A stretch of 64,000 nucleotides of DNA from DASRFR01 sp035651455 (GTDB taxonomy: Bacteria; Acidobacteriota; Terriglobia; Terriglobales; Acidobacteriaceae), in NCBI GenBank assembly GCA_035651455.1, contig DASRFR010000029.1:434001-498000 (forward strand). The letters are read 5' to 3'. Both the position numbers and the translations under genes were made by a program. A model generated the notes under the pieces. The model ran no database searches. It was not told where the DNA came from and was given only the letters and a program-made list of their open reading frames with translations. This document shows positions 62,307 through 64,000 of the stretch, piece after piece (the first letter of the stretch is position 1; each line of letters opens with the position of its first letter).

Positions 62307-63611
62307 GTGTCGGAATCTGACATCAATAGAGATATAATGAGCTCAGTACCAGCAGGAGCGACTCCCTCCCGAGATCAACAATCGATGTCAATGAAAACTA
62401 AAGCAGCAGTTCTTTTTGCCTCCGTTACGGTGTTGTTGTTTGTGGCTGTGGGCGAATTCGGCGGCGTGCACGCCTCCTCTAACGATGGAGCCTACCGTCA
62501 ACTTGAGGTTTACAGCGAGGTACTCTCGCGGGTACGCAGCGAGTACGTGGAAGAGCCGAACATTCCTGCCGTAACTGACGGCGCTCTGCACGGTCTACTT
62601 GAGTCCCTCGATGCGAACTCCAGTTTCCTGACTCCGGCGCAGTACAAGGAATACAAAACCCACCACACAGACGCGAAAGCCGACATCGGTGCAGGGGTCT
62701 CGAAGCGCTTCGGGTACGCCACCGTGATCTCGGTTATTCCCGGCGGCCCGGCCGACAAAGCCGGCGTCGAAGGCGGCGACATTTTTGAAGCCATCGAAGG
62801 AAAAAGCACTCGGGATCTTTCTCTGGCAGAGATTCACAGCATGCTGGAAGGTCAGACCGGCTCGAACGTGACGGTCTCCGTCGTACGGGCCCGGAAGGCT
62901 GAACCACAAAAAATGGTGATCACGCGCGACGTGGTCAGCATTCCGCCTGCGGCCGACAAGATCGTGCAGGACGGGATCGGCTACATCAAAGTCGACGGCT
63001 TCCCCAAAGGTGAAGCTCAGGACATTGCCGCGAAGATCAAAGCCGTGCAAAAAGACGGCGCGAAGAAACTCATTCTGGACCTTCGCAATGCTTCCGAGGG
63101 GGAGGAAAGTGAAGGCATCGCGACGGCAAACCTCTTCCTGAATCACGGAACCATCACCTATTTGCAGGGCCAAAAATATCCCCGGCAGGCGTTCAATGCT
63201 GATCCTTCTAAGGACGTAACCGATCTTCCGGTTGTAGTTCTGGTAAACCGCGGGACAGCAGGTCCTTCCGAGATTGTCGCTTCCGCTGTGTTAGCCAATG
63301 GCCGCGGTGACGTTGTGGGAGACAAGACGTTCGGCGACGGATCGATTCAGAAGCTCATTGATCTACCGGATGGCTCGGCGCTCATCCTTTCCATTGCCAA
63401 GTACTACACGCCTGATGGCAAAGCCATTCAGGATTCCGCGGTAACGCCCAACTATCTGGTCGCCGATGCCGATGATGATGCGGCCCTGCCCGATGAGGAC
63501 CAGGACGCCGCACCTGCGGATGAAACGAAGAAACCCCGGCCGCAGCAGGATGATCAACTGCAAAAGGCCATCCAGGTCCTGATTAATCGCGATACCAGGG
63601 CCCACAGCTAA
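62307..63611 (+). CDS. S41-family (C-terminal processing protease-like) protein without catalytic residues
   Basis: 434 residues from GTG with GAGGA upstream. One membrane anchor (AAVLFASVTVLLFVAVG), a PDZ domain (about 130-210, VISVIPGGPADKAGVEGGD), and an S41 domain. In active members the Ser is the first of S-A-S-E and the Lys is in FGKGxVQ, 25 residues later. Here the first aligns with Gly319 (TAGPSE) and the second with Asp344 (TFGDGSIQ), and the intervening Asp is Ala. So it is probably an inactive pseudoprotease or acts another way. Followed by a strong terminator. Confidence 0.88.
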   Translation: MSESDINRDIMSSVPAGATPSRDQQSMSMKTKAAVLFASVTVLLFVAVGEFGGVHASSNDGAYRQLEVYSEVLSRVRSEYVEEPNIPAVTDGALHGLLESLDANSSFLTPAQYKEYKTHHTDAKADIGAGVSKRFGYATVISVIPGGPADKAGVEGGDIFEAIEGKSTRDLSLAEIHSMLEGQTGSNVTVSVVRARKAEPQKMVITRDVVSIPPAADKIVQDGIGYIKVDGFPKGEAQDIAAKIKAVQKDGAKKLILDLRNASEGEESEGIATANLFLNHGTITYLQGQKYPRQAFNADPSKDVTDLPVVVLVNRGTAGPSEIVASAVLANGRGDVVGDKTFGDGSIQKLIDLPDGSALILSIAKYYTPDGKAIQDSAVTPNYLVADADDDAALPDEDQDAAPADETKKPRPQQDDQLQKAIQVLINRDTRAHS

Positions 63612-63634
63612 GCTCGAGAAATTATCGTTTGACC

Positions 63635-63662
63635 ATCGCGCGCTGCGGCGCGCGATTTTTTT
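63635..63662 (+). terminator. Rho-independent terminator after the S41 gene
   Basis: ATCGCGCGC (63635-63643), loop TGCG, GCGCGCGAT (63648-63656), then six T. A classical intrinsic terminator, 24 bases after the stop codon. Confidence 0.93.
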
Positions 63663-63743
63663 CGGCCAGGCCGTGGTTTATTCCGCCTCTGAGTTCCTGC
63701 TGCCGCATGAGCTGGGGCTTTGCTATTCTGAAGCCAGCCAATC

Positions 63744-64000
63744 ATGAAAATGCTGTATGAGGATTTGGCCGCGGAGGAAGTCGCTCTGCGGAGCAAGATG
63801 GTCGGCCGTGTTCTATTTGGCCTGCTGGTACTCGTTTCTGCCTTGATTGGAGCCACTGCCGGTCTGCTTCTCGTGTATTCGACCGACCTGCCGCAGGTGG
63901 AAGAACTCGAACACTATCGTCCCAGCTCCACTACGGAGCTTTACGACGACCAGAATCGGACGATTGGATCATTTGCCCTTCAACGCCGGGTGGTCGCGTC
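63744..64000 (+). CDS. Class A penicillin-binding protein 1A-like (partial, 3' end outside window)
   Basis: First 85 residues: cytoplasmic start MKMLYEDLAAEEVALRSKM, one membrane segment (VLFGLLVLVSALIGATAGLLLVY, shown in part), then LPQVEELEHYRPSSTTELYDDQ and RTIGSFALQRRV, the PBP1A pedestal before the transglycosylase domain. It makes peptidoglycan. The frame is open to the end of the window. Confidence 0.85.
   Translation, partial: MKMLYEDLAAEEVALRSKMVGRVLFGLLVLVSALIGATAGLLLVYSTDLPQVEELEHYRPSSTTELYDDQNRTIGSFALQRRVVA

Noticed and set aside
1..64000. Mobile elements, prophage, CRISPR or toxin-antitoxin pairs
   Set aside because: No transposase, integrase, terminal repeats, regularly spaced repeats or known toxin families seen anywhere.

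Overview
The window looks like chromosomal DNA of a soil Acidobacteriota, most likely class Terriglobia. The basis is an Oar-type TonB-dependent receptor of about 1160 residues with an N-terminal carboxypeptidase-like domain, a secreted GloVer-repeat protein, CsbD and DUF3309 stress-type small proteins, several separate TonB proteins, and a moderately high G+C housekeeping set. This is inference from protein families; no rRNA is present. I see no insertion sequence, phage gene, integrase or CRISPR array, and one tRNA, Val(GAC), at 19274-19351.

Layout. 1-4089 (minus): the start of a thiamine-dependent dehydrogenase E1 alpha subunit, then a cysteine-synthesis operon transcribed cysM, mec, cysO, moeZ. 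Here the sulfur carrier CysO does not stop at its Gly-Gly but runs on into a 32-residue tail with two triple-cysteine runs, placed where it could control moeZ translation. 4299-18818: serA, a methyltransferase-like membrane protein, a GloVer-repeat protein, a TonB protein, a membrane-anchored methyltransferase, a glycosyltransferase overlapping a phosphoesterase by 131 bases, a YggX-like gene, gatC-gatA, an FmdE-like protein, cysS and a phosphatidyltransferase.

19385-30769 is a coherent cluster that I read as salvage of D-amino acids or wall peptides. On the minus strand are a TonB receptor, a MurR/RpiR-type regulator and a serine hydrolase. Divergently on the plus strand are an N-acylamino-acid racemase/o-succinylbenzoate synthase homologue and a 1090-residue fusion of an S13 D,D-peptidase with a D-aminoacylase-like amidohydrolase. 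Two palindromes 30 bp apart sit over the divergent promoters.

30841-52318: a mix of secreted and envelope proteins, a peroxiredoxin whose peroxidatic cysteine codon is an in-frame TGA (probable selenocysteine), mnmG, a frameshifted coiled-coil gene, a CPBP protease, a DUF2235 hydrolase, an FetAB-type ABC exporter and a 50-residue DUF3309 protein. 52679-62156: a DUF72 protein and then a tightly packed signalling operon (TonB receptor, YfiR, hybrid histidine kinase, response regulator, diguanylate cyclase), followed by a protein that joins a degenerate receiver domain to a TonB C-terminus. 62307-64000: an S41-family protein lacking the catalytic residues, a strong terminator, and the start of a class A penicillin-binding protein.

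The features most worth following are the selenoprotein peroxiredoxin, the cysteine-rich CysO tail with its hairpin over the moeZ ribosome-binding site, the D-amino-acid cluster with its operators, and the receiver-TonB fusion next to the c-di-GMP operon.
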